64,000 nt of DNA from Papaver somniferum (taxonomy: Eukaryota > Streptophyta > Magnoliopsida > Ranunculales > Papaveraceae): the NCBI RefSeq assembly GCF_003573695.1, contig NC_039362.1, forward strand, positions 196,451,084-196,515,083. The letters are read 5' to 3'. Below are positions 20,928 to 32,581 of this stretch, piece by piece; position 1 is the first letter of the stretch, and every line of letters starts with the position of its first letter. The notes beneath the pieces were generated by a model, which made no database searches, had not been told where the DNA came from, and saw only the letters and a program-made list of their open reading frames with translations. A program made the position numbers and the translations under genes.

Positions 20928-23908
20928 TGAAATGACGAGGGTACCCAAATACACCACAATCGTTTTGTTTCAACCTATAAGACCAATATCTTGTGTGATC
21001 GTCTATGGACAGAGTTGAGACAATACAACAACAATATATTTACTTGGCAATAGTTATGGTACTTAAGAAGATTGACTATATGACCATGTCAAGTAATATG
21101 GATTAAAGTACAAGTATATATACTTTATTATATAACTAAAAAATTATAGGATAGAAGTAAAGTAAATAACAAAAATAATATTTTGTTAACGAGGACACTG
21201 CAAATGCAGAAAAACCTCGGGACCTAGTCCAGTTTTGAATAATGTCAGAATTAAGCCGCTATACAAAGAAGAAAAACAAACTTCGTATAGTTAAGACCAA
21301 GTAAACTACCCCTAGCTACTTAGTTCCCTCAGTATCCATGCGTCTTCAACCTTTTAGTCATGCACGTGAATCTCAAGACATAAATCACTATCTTGAGTTG
21401 CTTTATAAAGTAAATTATTATGTACTCAACTCCTTTTGATCGTATTCCAAACAGTAAAAAGACAAATACTCAATGTTTGGTATAAAGATATGTTGAGTCG
21501 TTGACAAAGACTCTTACGTTTAGTCTAATAAACTCCTTTGTCTGGTTAGATCAATTCGAATCTTAATTACCAAAATAATCAAATTCCAGATTCACAATCA
21601 AACAATGCAGAACTCAAAGAGAAACTATAAAGTGATGCCGATACAATCAACTAGAAAATCAAAAGTCTATCAAAGATAAACAAGATCTAGTTGGATCCCA
21701 CCCGATCAAGATGTGTGAAAAATTCAAAAGGTACGAAAACTAATTAGATAAATCTTCTTCGTCTTCAAATATTCAATTATCTTTAAAGTGCCTACACACA
21801 AGACCTTGAATCCTCTTGTGATTAATCATGTACATAACAAAGTCTGTTAATAATGGATTATCAGAAGATGTCTTTAGATCTAACAACAGTTCTAAAGATC
21901 CCGTAAATACTTCGATCTAGTCTGAGTGACCCTTATGTCAGAAGAGAAAGCTCTCAAGAATAATCAAACTAGGTGGAATCAAAGTTTCAACAACCGTTAA
22001 TCAAGCAAATCAATAATCAAAAATTAAAATAACAATACAATTATCTAGCTTCCCACCAACGGTACTCGTAGAGATTCTTGATCCCACGGAAGTCTTTAAA
22101 CGTGCGGTCGTAAGAGATTTCGCCTAATTAGGGTACTTTCCTCTCCGAGTAGACGGCTCCACCAGAAACAACACGAATGAAGTTTGACTGTCTCTTAAAA
22201 TAGTTTTGTAGAAATGCAAACTCAACTATTTATAGACCAAGGTTGTTTTGACAACAAGGAAATACCAAAAACGAAAATATTCTCAAGACATGCAATAAGT
22301 ACTAATTTCGGTTTTCTTGTTTCCAATTAATGTCAAGAAATATTTCTGAAATCTCTCATAGAAAAACTTTCAATATTAGTTTAATACGTTACTAATTTTT
22401 TTTTCTAGAGCTATGTTTTAAATGATGGTAAATAAAAACATATAGAATCGAAAATCTTAATTAAAAGATTATCAATATTTCGGTTTCGGATCAGCTTGAG
22501 TATCATGGAATATCTTTGAACAATTATGAATAAGAATTGTGCAGATGTTCAAATTATGTCGACATCCATAACTTTCCTATCTTAGCAAACCCTAATTCCA
22601 AACTCACGCACAACCGTGAAGAAATATGTGAACTTGAGATTCGGTTTTGCCTTTGGGACTGGTTCTACCATGACACCTAACATAGGTTAAGTTTTGGTTC
22701 TATGTACCAAGTCTCCAACATAGGTAGGGATCGGTTCCACCATGTCTCCTAATCGAAGTTAAGAAATCAGTCATATCAGGTTCGCAAAATGGGCATTGAT
22801 CGGTTATAGCATGGTTCCCAACATAAGTTAAGAATTGGTCATACTCAAGTTTCCAACATAGGTAAGGACCGGTTCTACCTATACTGTCAACATAAGTTTA
22901 ATAATCGATTATGCCATCTTCTGAAGATAGATAAGGGGATCGATTTTACCTTGACTTTTAACATAAGTTTAAGAATCGGTTATACCACATATCCTACCAT
23001 AGGTTACGAAACAAGTTCGTATATGTACTTGCTTTATAAAAATGTTATAAAACATTATTTCCCTTGATGAGAAGATACATATATCTCATACATACAATCA
23101 ATTAACAAGTTACATAGATTATGTTAATGACGCACTTACGAAGTTCAAAAGATAAGCGTTTTACTTCGTAATTCAATATACTTCCTTGATACTTTGATCA
23201 TAATAATATGACCGTCTAATACTAGTTTTCTTAAATATATAACTTCGCATGTTATGTTTTAAATGAAAAGAGACTTGAAAGATATGTTAGGAATGGAAAC
23301 ATTTTTAAGTCAGTATGACTAAGCTCAACTGCAAGGATGATGTATTCGTTGTAGTCATTACTTCTTCACATTTTCCGGTCTACAGAGTAAAACTTGTAAG
23401 TCTCAATATTCCTAGACTTTCTAGTCTAACCTAAAATAAGTTTACTCTAGTAGTTAATCAAGCGACTCTAGATGAGTTTTTACACTAAAATATGACAACC
23501 AACCTTGACATACCAACGCTTGGTAGGTTCGACCGAGCTACAAAGATGAACTTGACATCGAAACTTCACTAAACTTTAGTCAAACATCTTGTTTATGGCA
23601 AGAACCATCTTTGCAATTCGATTATTTACTAAAGTCCTTGATTTTGTTATGATAGATAAATTGAAGGGTATATAGTTTGAAAGAAAAATCAATGTTTTTT
23701 ACTAACCTTTGATGAAGTTATTCATGTAATCTTCAATCTTTAATCGTCACGAGTAACTTGGATGAACCTAAGAGTTTACTACCTAATCTAATCTAGACAG
23801 AAGCTAACTTCAGTAGGTTATAAATTGAGATATAGTTTTGGCATCTAAATTTGTGAACATACTTTCCTTATCAATGCTTGGAGGTTCAACCGAATATTCT
23901 CTCTAACA
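20928..23908 (-). repeat. Copia LTR (family G), minus orientation
   Basis: On the minus strand it starts TGTTAGAG at 23908 and ends CATTTCA at 20928. It aligns with element E's 5' LTR: 20928-21060 matches 45433-45590, and 21100-23545 matches 48057-50589 in order (for example GTTAACGAGG, then AGTTGGATCCCA). Beyond 23545 a second LTR-start-like segment (23546-23908) follows. Either the LTR was duplicated there or two old copies abut. 23909 onward is purine-rich on the minus strand (AAAAGGGAATTA), like a polypurine tract. Confidence 0.65.
22630..23000. repeat. LTR-internal minisatellite, GGTTCTACCATG type
   Basis: About eight degenerate units near 45 bp, each containing a form of ATCGGTT(A/C)TACCA followed by AACATAGGTTAAG. 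The same array occurs in element E's LTR at 49560-50040. Confidence 0.65.
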
Positions 23909-25649
23909 ATAATTCCCTTTTACCAATTTTAGTAACAAAATTTTTGGATACATATGGACTTTTACAAGTTTAACGTTCAGTACAAACGCCATAATGCTTA
24001 CTTGATTTCTTGAAAGTTCAATTTTATTCTTCTTTGGTTCTTCATGTGTTCGTTAATTGAAGATTAATTCAATAACAATAGATAACAACTTTAATATTCC
24101 TAACTTTCAGAATTTGCATTGATGAATTTCATTCCGGCATATAGTTGTTACCAAATGAATAATATCATTTCCACTTTTAAGCACAACATGCTTTTCCAAA
24201 CATACAGTGCTACTACTTCTTAATTTGATATGTACTACCCCTTAGCCTTTACATGTCAATTTTCGATAGATAGGATGATGAGCACGCATATTAATTAACT
24301 CCCCGTTAAGATAATGTTTCGAAAATCCATATGTCACTAGTAGTAAACTATTATTTTTTCTCACCCTCTTTGTCACAAAGTTGACAAAGGTGACGAGAAT
24401 TGGATTCCTCATGAATTAATCTATTAGGAGAACGATTTCACTAAGAATTCTATCATATCGTCAATGATAATTCCACTAATTCCGCTAAGTTTCATAACTT
24501 AGTTTTTTCACTTCAAGGACTTTTCTTTACTAAATTCCAGAAACACACTCTCCAAATATGTGTTAGTTAGGCGTTAATTCAATTAACAACTCACTTTCGT
24601 TATATATCATTCTAAAAATAGAACAACAAAGGCAATCTTTTTACTAGAAAAATGATTTTCTCGGATTTTAACAAATCTGCCAAGAAGATTTAACACATGG
24701 ATCAATGGTCAAAAGTATTCATATTTAGTTATTCAAGGAAGAACATGAGAGTTATAAGCATAACTTTTGCAGATGATTATGAGACGGGCCATAATGAAAA
24801 AGATGGTAGAATATAAATATTATGGAAAACAATACATAGAATATCTATTCATGAAGAACAATTATTGCAATTATATCCAATGAACAATTTAACTCAATAA
24901 ATTTCGTTGATGATGTAAAGAAGTAGCTACTTCTGAAAATTGATCACTTATAAATATTAATTACAAAAAGATATTTAAAACGAAAAGAAGACAATGCTCG
25001 ATAATATATGTCTTGCAACTTTCATAGACTCTTGGATTTGAACCAACCATTCAAAGGTAGAATATACGACTTAGGAGAACCTTTCCTTACTATACACCCT
25101 ATTATTAATTTAATTGTCTAAATGTTTCCCATGTTTTGAAAACACAATATGCAATAAAATCTTATTATATATAATTTTTCCAGTACAATATAATTCTTTT
25201 TGTTTCGTTTAAATATTATTTTTGCATGTAATATTATTATTGATTTTTTGATAAACATTTTAAAAAAAATTTCTCTGATTTCAAATAATCCATATAAAAA
25301 CAAATATCAATTTGAAATGCTATTTGTTTTCTCTAAATCCAAAGAAATGAAGATCATAATTCTTTTTTATATTATGTATATAGAGATTTTTTTATAGGAG
25401 TGTAAATGTAGAATGTCGGTTCGTAGAAAATATTACATATCCTTACATTTAGATATGTATTACAATCAAATATAAGAATATGGGTAAAAACATGCTTTTA
25501 AAGTTGTGTGTGCAAACACTAATTGTTAGTTTCATATAGGTATGGCCGTCAAATTCTTTTTAGAAAAAATATAATATATTGGTCACCTAAAAGGTCAAAA
25601 TTCAGAGGCACGCCTAGAGCCTCCAGAAAGTGTAATTAAGACGGCCCTG
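23909..25649. other. Copia internal remnant and container end, no gene
   Basis: Begins with the polypurine-like tract and a stretch similar to 26387-26470 in element E (both include GGATACATATGGA or GATTACATATGGA), so the first part is old copia 3' internal sequence. The rest is AT-rich without coding signal. The last 60 bp form the candidate right end of the container. Confidence 0.5.
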
Positions 25650-26090
25650 TTGATGAGCATGGTTGGATAGAAAATGTAAAGTACTATGTATATAAAAATC
25701 TACCCAGACTGACCATCCAGAGAAGTATATTTTCTTTCTATCGTATTTTTTTGAAAGATATTACTCATCTCTTTCTGTTCTTATGTTCACTGGAAATGAG
25801 CCAGTTTGAACTCAAACTCCACTCGTCACTGTTAGGATTTTCTTCTCACTCTTAAAGATTCATGTATGAGGTAAATTATAACAAATTGGTCGGTTTGATT
25901 CTATTAACCCAATTCTAAATTTACGATAGATCTAACTACAACTGTCCAACTGGGAAGTAGAACTGAAACCGGTCGTTTTAGAGACTTTTTTTCTAGTCAC
26001 GTTGGGACCTAACTCGAAATATCATTTAAGTAATCTTATATATATGCATATTTGATCCAAATAGATTGAGACAAGTTCAAGTTCAAGTCG
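25650..26090. other. Possible host sequence, no gene seen
   Basis: Unique-looking AT-rich sequence between the container end and the truncated copia LTR. It may be the original intergenic DNA downstream of the DUF3537 gene. Confidence 0.35.
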
Positions 26091-26386
26091 TTTTCAATAT
26101 AGCACGAGTTGAAAGATACGTTAGGAATTGAAACAAGTTTAAGTTAATATTACTAACCTCAAGTGAAATGATGATGTCGTCGTTGTAGTCGTTACTTCTT
26201 CTCATTCTTCAGGTATTTGGAGTAATAGTTATATGTCTCAACATTCATACACTTTCTAGTCTAACCTAAACGAAGTTGACTCTAGTATTTAATCAAGCGA
26301 CTCTAGATGAGTTTTGATATTAAAATATGACAACCAACCTTGACATACCAACGCTTGGTGAGTTCAACCGAGATATGCTCTAAAAA
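26091..26386 (-). repeat. Truncated 3' LTR of element E
   Basis: Matches 50325-50589 plus 59682-59717 (GTTGAAAGATACG, TCTTCTCATTCTTCAGG, TTGACATACCAACGCTTGG). It ends GCTCTAAAA where an intact LTR has GCTCTAACA. Right of it the minus strand has the polypurine tract AAAGGGGGATA. Homology stops abruptly at 26091. Confidence 0.7.
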
Positions 26387-28990
26387 TATCCCCCTTTGTC
26401 AATTTACTAACAAAACTCTGATTACATATGGAGCTAAATGATTTACTAGAAAACTCATTCTTCATACGCTTAATTCCAAGTTTCAACAACATAATAACCT
26501 GCATATATTCATTGTCGTTGTTGACATTTGAATAAAAAAAGCTTTGACACCCCCCCNNNNNNNNNNNNNNNNNNNNNNNNNNNNCCCCCCCCCCCTCCCA
26601 AAAGGCAAGCTAGGTAAATATTCAATCCGAACATCTTTGTTATTCCCCTTTTGTAGTAATAATTACTACACAACAATATGATATGTTTCTCCCCCTTAGT
26701 CAATGCATTACTCTTTCGTTAGATATAACATTTTAAGCACGATTGTTCTTTCCTAGTGATCAAAATCATCCTTTTGGTTAAAAAATAACAAAGGTTCGAG
26801 CAAATAAAGGATAAATCAAAAGGATCTTATAAATCTATAAGACTTGTAAAACATATACGTATAAAGCACGATGGTTTCATATACTATTTTAGATAACCAA
26901 TATTAAAACTGAAACTACAACAGTAATTTAGTTTCAGTATGTTATCAAGGAGACAATTAGCCGAAGAAATTTTCCATATAGTCCAACAAATCTACTAAGA
27001 AACTAAATTTTGTTGTTGAACCTATTGTGTATGTACAATCGCTTGTTTCGATAAGACCAAAATAAAGATCAGAATTAACTTTATTTTTCTCATCAGGCTC
27101 TAATTCTTCGGAAAATAACTTAGACCTTTCCGTTTAGACAAGAAAAACACAAGGTTAGTTAAGTAGTTTTTCTTGTCAAAGCATTCGATTAGACTTGAAT
27201 AACCGAAGCTTCCTATTGACAAGTCTAAATAAGATCAGAATTAACTTAGTTTCTCTTATCCGGAATCAATTGAACTGAACAAAAGACCCCGTAATTTTGT
27301 TAAGCCAAAAAAAATAGATACAAACCAAAAAATTAACTTGCAAAATCATTTTCCTTACCATAAGCAATTGAAACAAATATATATATATATATTACAACAC
27401 CGCGATCCCACCGAATTTCGTTACGCAAAAACACTTGATACCCAACAATAAAGATGATATCAAACCATAAGCCAAATAAATTGACACGGTTTGTCTTAAC
27501 CGGAAACAATTGAATCAAATAAACAATACATACATAATAATGGAACATATCTATTGTACCAACATTTTGTTAAGAAAATGCAAAATATATGCAATATAAA
27601 CAGGCTTTTCTTAGACAAGAAAAACGATTAACTAACAAATAAAATCGTTACCTTAATTTCCCAGCCACTTCTCCCCAGAAATATATATATATATATATCA
27701 TTAAGCGCAAGTTCAAATAAGAACTCTTCCCGTGTGTGTTGTCATCCTCTCGAAAGAACAAAAGAACAACAACAAAAACAACCTTTACCAGAGAAAGGTT
27801 GAATCGATTTTAACTAATGTGTGCCAATAGCAAAAGTTGAAAACTCCAAACACATATGTTATGATAAACACAACTTATGTAAATATAAATTGATATCAAC
27901 ATTTTGTGAATTTTTACATATGAGTTTTAATCGGAACACCTTATGATCCTTTGATAAAGCCTACCAACATGAGCTAGAATTTAATCCCGCTAAATCAAAA
28001 AGCCACAAAAATCATAAGGGCTACATCATATGAGATTGAACCATAAAGTTAATGAAAGCCAATATTTATCTCATATAAATAGAGTACTCATATATATACC
28101 AAATATTTAGTTTATATAACATAAACAAACAATACTGTATCTGACTTACATATGAGCTACAACATCACAACTTTCTAATGATTTTGATAAAACAATCACG
28201 AAGATATGATCCAAAGATCGACTATACTCAAAAGTCACTTATGAGACTGAAACACAATGGTTTATCTCATAAAGTCAAATGAAATATACTATAAATATTC
28301 AACAGAAAATAAAGTATTTAAATTACCTCAATCTTGGAAATTGAATTATGAAACTAACACAAAAAGAATGAGGTCATTCCGAGTTCGGACGAAGAAGTTA
28401 TGGGAAAAACACTTTTTACACTCCTTTCGTATGAACTAGGTAGGGTCCGGTCACACCAATTCACATGTGTAGGTTGTGACCGATCCATGTGATTGAGTTG
28501 TGACAGAGCCTAAGACGAATTCATACACAAAACTGTTTTAGATATAACTTTTGCATACAATATCCAAATTCATATATTTTTGGCTCGTTTTAACCGTATA
28601 AACAAGAAATACACATATATGACCTGTATATTATCAACACCATGAACTCAGAGTTACTGTTTCTATCAAAATATCAAATATAGATAGATAAGATATGAGT
28701 ATAGAAGAGAAAAATCTCCTTGAATATGTTAATTAGTCATATAATAACCGAGAGGTCATGTACTCACTTTTCAAAAGATTGACCACAAAGGTTAGCATGC
28801 ACATCCCAACACAACTAGGTTGTGCTTTGGTGAGCCTTGTTGTGTTCGTCTCGGGTGACCAAGACAGGATCATCACTCTTGACCTCTTGCTTGGTTTGTT
28901 TTATCTTGTTCCATCTCTTTTTTTTCTTATTGTGATGAAGAGTATCATTATCACATCTTTAATTAGTATAAGAGACTTTAGACAAGATGT
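26387..28990 (-). other. 3' non-coding region of element E
   Basis: 2.6 kb with no convincing gene on either strand. It holds TA microsatellites (27378-27393 and 27681-27700) and the assembly gap. GGTCACACCAATT near 28450 echoes the LTR minisatellite word. A gag tail of about 10 codons ends here: the minus strand from 28990 reads ACATCTTGTC and reaches a TAA within about 30 bases. Confidence 0.55.
26557..26584. other. Assembly gap (28 N) inside a C homopolymer
   Basis: Undetermined bases flanked by 7 C on the left and 11 C on the right, so the true length is unknown. Confidence 0.95.
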
Positions 28991-28995
28991 CTTTC

Positions 28996-30683
28996 TGATA
29001 GACGCATTTATGTGTCTAATTTGTCCTCAATGTTTCGTATTGTTAGTACTTGTTTTCGTCCTTATTATGGTGTTTTGTGTGTTTGTAGGTATTTTTGGGG
29101 AACAAACATTTATGGAAAAATCGGCTCGAAAAATTACTCTGAGTACCCTCGAAGGACATTTGCTAAACGTACCCCTAATTTGGAAAAGGGGCACCTCAAT
29201 TACTAAGGGGCGCCGTAATTGATATTGGCACCAAGCAGCTGGATAAGGGGCACCTTCACCTCCTTCGCTTGAAACTGGTTTTGGCGGGAAAAGGTGCTCT
29301 TCAGAAAAACAGAATTAAGATTCGTATTTTGGAGGCAATTTAGAGTGACTCCATGGCAGAAACTTCTTGGGATGATTTGATTGGGCTTAACAGACTTGGT
29401 GTATGTCTTTGGTTTGACTGAATTTGGCTATATAATCCAAACAAAGAGAATAGGAAGCACGTTCAGGGAAAAAGGTATTCACGGGTTTACACGAGTTTTT
29501 TGTGGAAGATTTCGTGGCTACATAGTTTCAGAGTTGTCTGATATGAGGGAGAAATTCGTTTGGAGCATGTTGAATACCAGCAGACGCGCGAACAAGAACA
29601 TTCTTCAAAACAGGGGTAGTATTTTTTTCTAGGAATTTTTTGTTAGTAAACACGAGCTGGACTCACTCTGCTACGAGCATTCAGCGTGTTGGGGTGAAAC
29701 ATGACTGCAGAAGATGCGTATAAGAATTAAACAGGGAATAAAATCCCGGTACTTACAACTGCAGACATGGAAAATATTTCCGATAATATTATCATTACTA
29801 CGAGAAGATTTTGGAGTTAATATCGTGATATCTTGGCACTGATGGGTATATAAGGCTTCTGGGATGTTTTATAGTGGGGTGTCGAGACTTGGAGGTCGAG
29901 AGGATAGTTTGGGAGAATTACAGAGCACCAGAGAGTCGAGAAGATCAAATTGCAGAGACTCCATTTCTGCTGCTGCAAAGCTGAAGAACACGAAGAACGG
30001 ACTTACCAGGACAGTCGTTTTCCAACAGTGACAACGACACTTATCCGTGGGTCGTACAGCTACAGTGACAACAACTGTTCTCATTTATCATTCTCTGTAA
30101 CAGCTGGTTTGTAACAGAAATAAGTGTTACAAACCCGTTTTTTAATATTTTCTCTCCATTCTATCATTTGTACACCACCTTTGAGCAATAATAATGATTT
30201 TTGAGCGTGTTTCCAACATGATGAACGGCTAATTCTCTCACAACCAAGGCAATGAGGAAGCTATTTACGCATGAATACTTGGTAATTATTTATTTTCTCT
30301 AATTTATAATTTATAATTCACTCAATCACTGCTTTTGCAGAGTTTTTAATTGGAAAAATTTTCTTCATTAGTTGTGATTCAATTAGATAGGTTATGCTTT
30401 GTTTTGATAATCTATGCTTAGGGGATACAATTAATTTTTGAGAATTTGCCTGATTATTTGTGAATTAAGAAATAAGAGACTTAAAATATAATTAGAGTTT
30501 TGAATTATTTACCATAATTTATTCATGTGTAATAGTGGAATCAGTGTCTTGGTTGTTCCTAATATCTTGATATCACTTTATTTGAGTTTGCTATATTTTT
30601 AGTTTAAAAAATTAAATCTAGAATCTTTTGCTTTCACAAGTCTTACGAACCTTTTTACTACAACTCAATTGAAAATCACATCA
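28996..30683 (+). repeat. 5' LTR of element A (1688 bp)
   Basis: Starts TGATAGACGCATTTATG and ends ATCACATCA. It matches 35185-35379 plus 42412-43901. The end is fixed by homology with the left-edge LTR and by the CTTTC duplication that follows the 3' copy. Confidence 0.85.
30106..30135 (+). other. Conserved LTR stem-loop
   Basis: GGTTTGTAACA and TGTTACAAACC form an 11-bp perfect stem around the 8-base loop GAAATAAG. The same hairpin is at 43324-43353 in the 3' LTR and, with one extra T, at 1274-1303 in the diverged left-edge LTR. It lies where polyadenylation or R-region signals would be expected, but that role is inference. Confidence 0.6.
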
Positions 30684-30785
30684 CTTTCCTTAGTATTTTT
30701 TCAAGAAAACTCTCAACATTTATCAACTGAGTGTCATTCTTGTGACTAACTTTTGGTCCCTTTTTGGCTGTGGGGGACTTCATGA
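30684..30785 (+). repeat. 102-bp copy of A's 3' flank located after its 5' LTR
   Basis: Identical by eye to 43902-44003, starting at the target duplication CTTTC and running to GACTTCATGA. The 43902 copy is part of element E's gag on the minus strand, so it is native there and foreign here. The breakpoint has a short shared word, CTTCATGA. Confidence 0.85.
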
Positions 30786-31226
30786 ACCAGATACCAGTGA
30801 TTTTAGGTCGCCCATTTTTAGCAACATCTAATGCGATCATTAATTGTCGAACTGGCATTATGAATTTGTCTTTTGGTAATATGACTATTGAGCTGAACGT
30901 CTTTCATATTAGTAAGCTACCCTCTGAACTAGATGACTCGAGCATAGAAGAGGTAAACATGATAGGAACATTAGTCGAGGAGTCATTCCCAAACACTTTG
31001 TCAGAAGATCCGTTAGAGAAATGACTAGCTCACTTTGGGATTGATTTCGATGATGATAATGTGATTAATGAGATGAATGATTTGTTAGATTCAACCCCTT
31101 TGTTAGACACTAGTAACAGATGGAAACCTAAGTTCGAACCACTACCAGTTTCTAAGTCTATCCTAGTTCCTTTGTTAGAAGAGCCTCCTAAGTTGGACCT
31201 AAAACCATTGCCAGATACCCTGAGGT
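30764..31226 (+). pseudogene. Element A protease C-terminus and linker
   Basis: Only the C-terminal part of an Athila protease remains: the QIPVILGRPFLATSNAIINC block, followed by NLSFGNMTIELNVFHI. The catalytic Asp region lies upstream and was lost with gag. A stop at 31021-31023 interrupts the linker, which continues in frame 31024-31246 toward RT (DTSNRWKPKFEPLP). The first residues at 30764-30787 come from the inserted 102-bp segment, so the apparent ATG is artefactual. Confidence 0.7.
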
Positions 31227-32581
31227 ATGTGTTTAGGCCCGTCTGAGACTTTACCTATGATTGTTGCTTCCGACTTGGATAGTGATCAGGAAAGTAGGCT
31301 AGTGACCGTCCTTCAAAACAACAAGGAAGCTTTAGGGTGGACCAGAGCAGACATTAAGGGTATAAGTCCTACTGTTTGTATGCAGCAGATCTATTTACAG
31401 GAAGATACCAAACCTTCTAGGGAGATGCAATGAAGACTAAACCCTAATATGAAAGAAGTAGTTCGAACCGAGGTTCTTAAGCTGTTAGATGCAGGCATTA
31501 TCTACCCCATTTCAGACAGTAAGTGGGTCAGCCCCGTTCAGGTTGTTCCCAAGAAATCCGGTATTACTGTAGTCCGGAATGATAATAATGAGTTAATCCC
31601 GACCCGAGTGACCACGGGTTGGCGTGTTTGTATTGACTATAGGAAATTGAACAAGGTCACTAGGAAGGACCACTTTCCCCTTCCCTTCATCGACCATATG
31701 CTAGATAGATTAGCTGGACATAGTCACTACTGCTTTTTAGATGGCTACTATGGATATAATCAGATCGTTATTGCCCCAGAAGACCAGGAGAAAACCACTT
31801 TTACCTGTCCCTTTGGTACCTTTGCGTATAGACGCATTCCTTTCGGTATTTGTAATGCCCCTGCAACTTTTCAGCGTTGCATGATGAGCATATTTTCTGA
31901 CATGGTAGAACGGTTCTTAGAGGTCTTTATGGATGATTTTTCAGTGTTTGGTTCGTCTTTCGATGAGTGCTTGCATCATTTGTCACTAGTGTTGACTAGG
32001 TGTAAGGAAAATAATTTAGTGCTTAATTGGGAGAAATGTCATTTCATGGTTCGATCAGGAATTATTTTAGGGCATATCGTATCTTCTAAGGGTATAGAGG
32101 TAGATAAAGACAAATTTGACCTTATCAAGACTTTACAGGTCCCAAAAACCGTAAGAGATATTAGGTCATTCTTAGGGCATGCAGGTTTTTATCGCCGATT
32201 CATTAAGGATTTTAGCTTGATTTCTAGACCTCTTTGCAATTTTCTTGCAAAAGATGTTAAGTTTGTCTTTGATGATGCTTGTTTAGAGGCTTTTGAGAAG
32301 CTAAAGACTTTACTCACTACCGCCCCCATAGTCCAGGAACCCAACTGGAACTTACCCTTTGAGATCATGTGTGATGCTTCAGATTATGCTATTGGTGTTG
32401 TGCTAGGTCAGCGAGAAAACAAATTACTTCATGTGATTTACTATGCTAGCAAAACTCTGAATGATCCCAGTTGAACTATACCACTACCGAAAAGGAACTA
32501 TTAGCCATTGTGTTTTCCTTAGACAAGTTTTGACCCTATCTCTTAGGTTCTAAGATCATCATATATACTGATCACACCGTT
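31227..32581 (+). pseudogene. Element A reverse transcriptase and RNase H (frameshifted)
   Basis: Athila-type RT. An N-terminal piece (31227-31433: GPSETLPMIVASDL, KGISPTVCMQQI) ends in a TGA where Athila has Arg. The main frame 31449-32474 carries IYPISDSKWVSPVQVVPKK, WRVCIDYRKLN, the catalytic FLDGYYGYNQI and the second catalytic FMDDFSVFG, both with their Asp residues. RNase H starts with FEIMCDASDYAIGVVLGQ. At about 32470 there is a frameshift (CCCAGTTGAAC), and a TGA occurs at 32529-32531. The enzyme would copy element RNA in the particle, but it cannot be made intact from this copy. Confidence 0.8.

Larger units (their letters stand above)
18275..25649. mobile_element. Candidate hAT-like container element with inserted copia LTR
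   Basis: Flanked by 8-mers TTGATGAT (18267-18274) and TTGATGAG (25650-25657), 7 of 8 identical, as for a hAT duplication. Ends match in inverted orientation over CGTCTTA six bases in. A little further in, GCCTAGAGCC (left) matches AGGCTCTAGG read inward from the right. A poly-T tract follows at 18343-18359. No clear transposase: the frame at 18738-19010 is unrecognised. A copia LTR (20928-23908) makes up much of its length. Confidence 0.35.

Noticed and set aside
28758..29222. 154-codon plus-strand frame with hydrophobic segments
   Set aside because: It crosses the junction between element E and A's LTR, so it is formed by the insertion.
30676..30858. Minus-strand frame at the 5' LTR junction of A
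   Set aside because: Made by the copied 102-bp flank of E's gag. Chimeric and not a gene.
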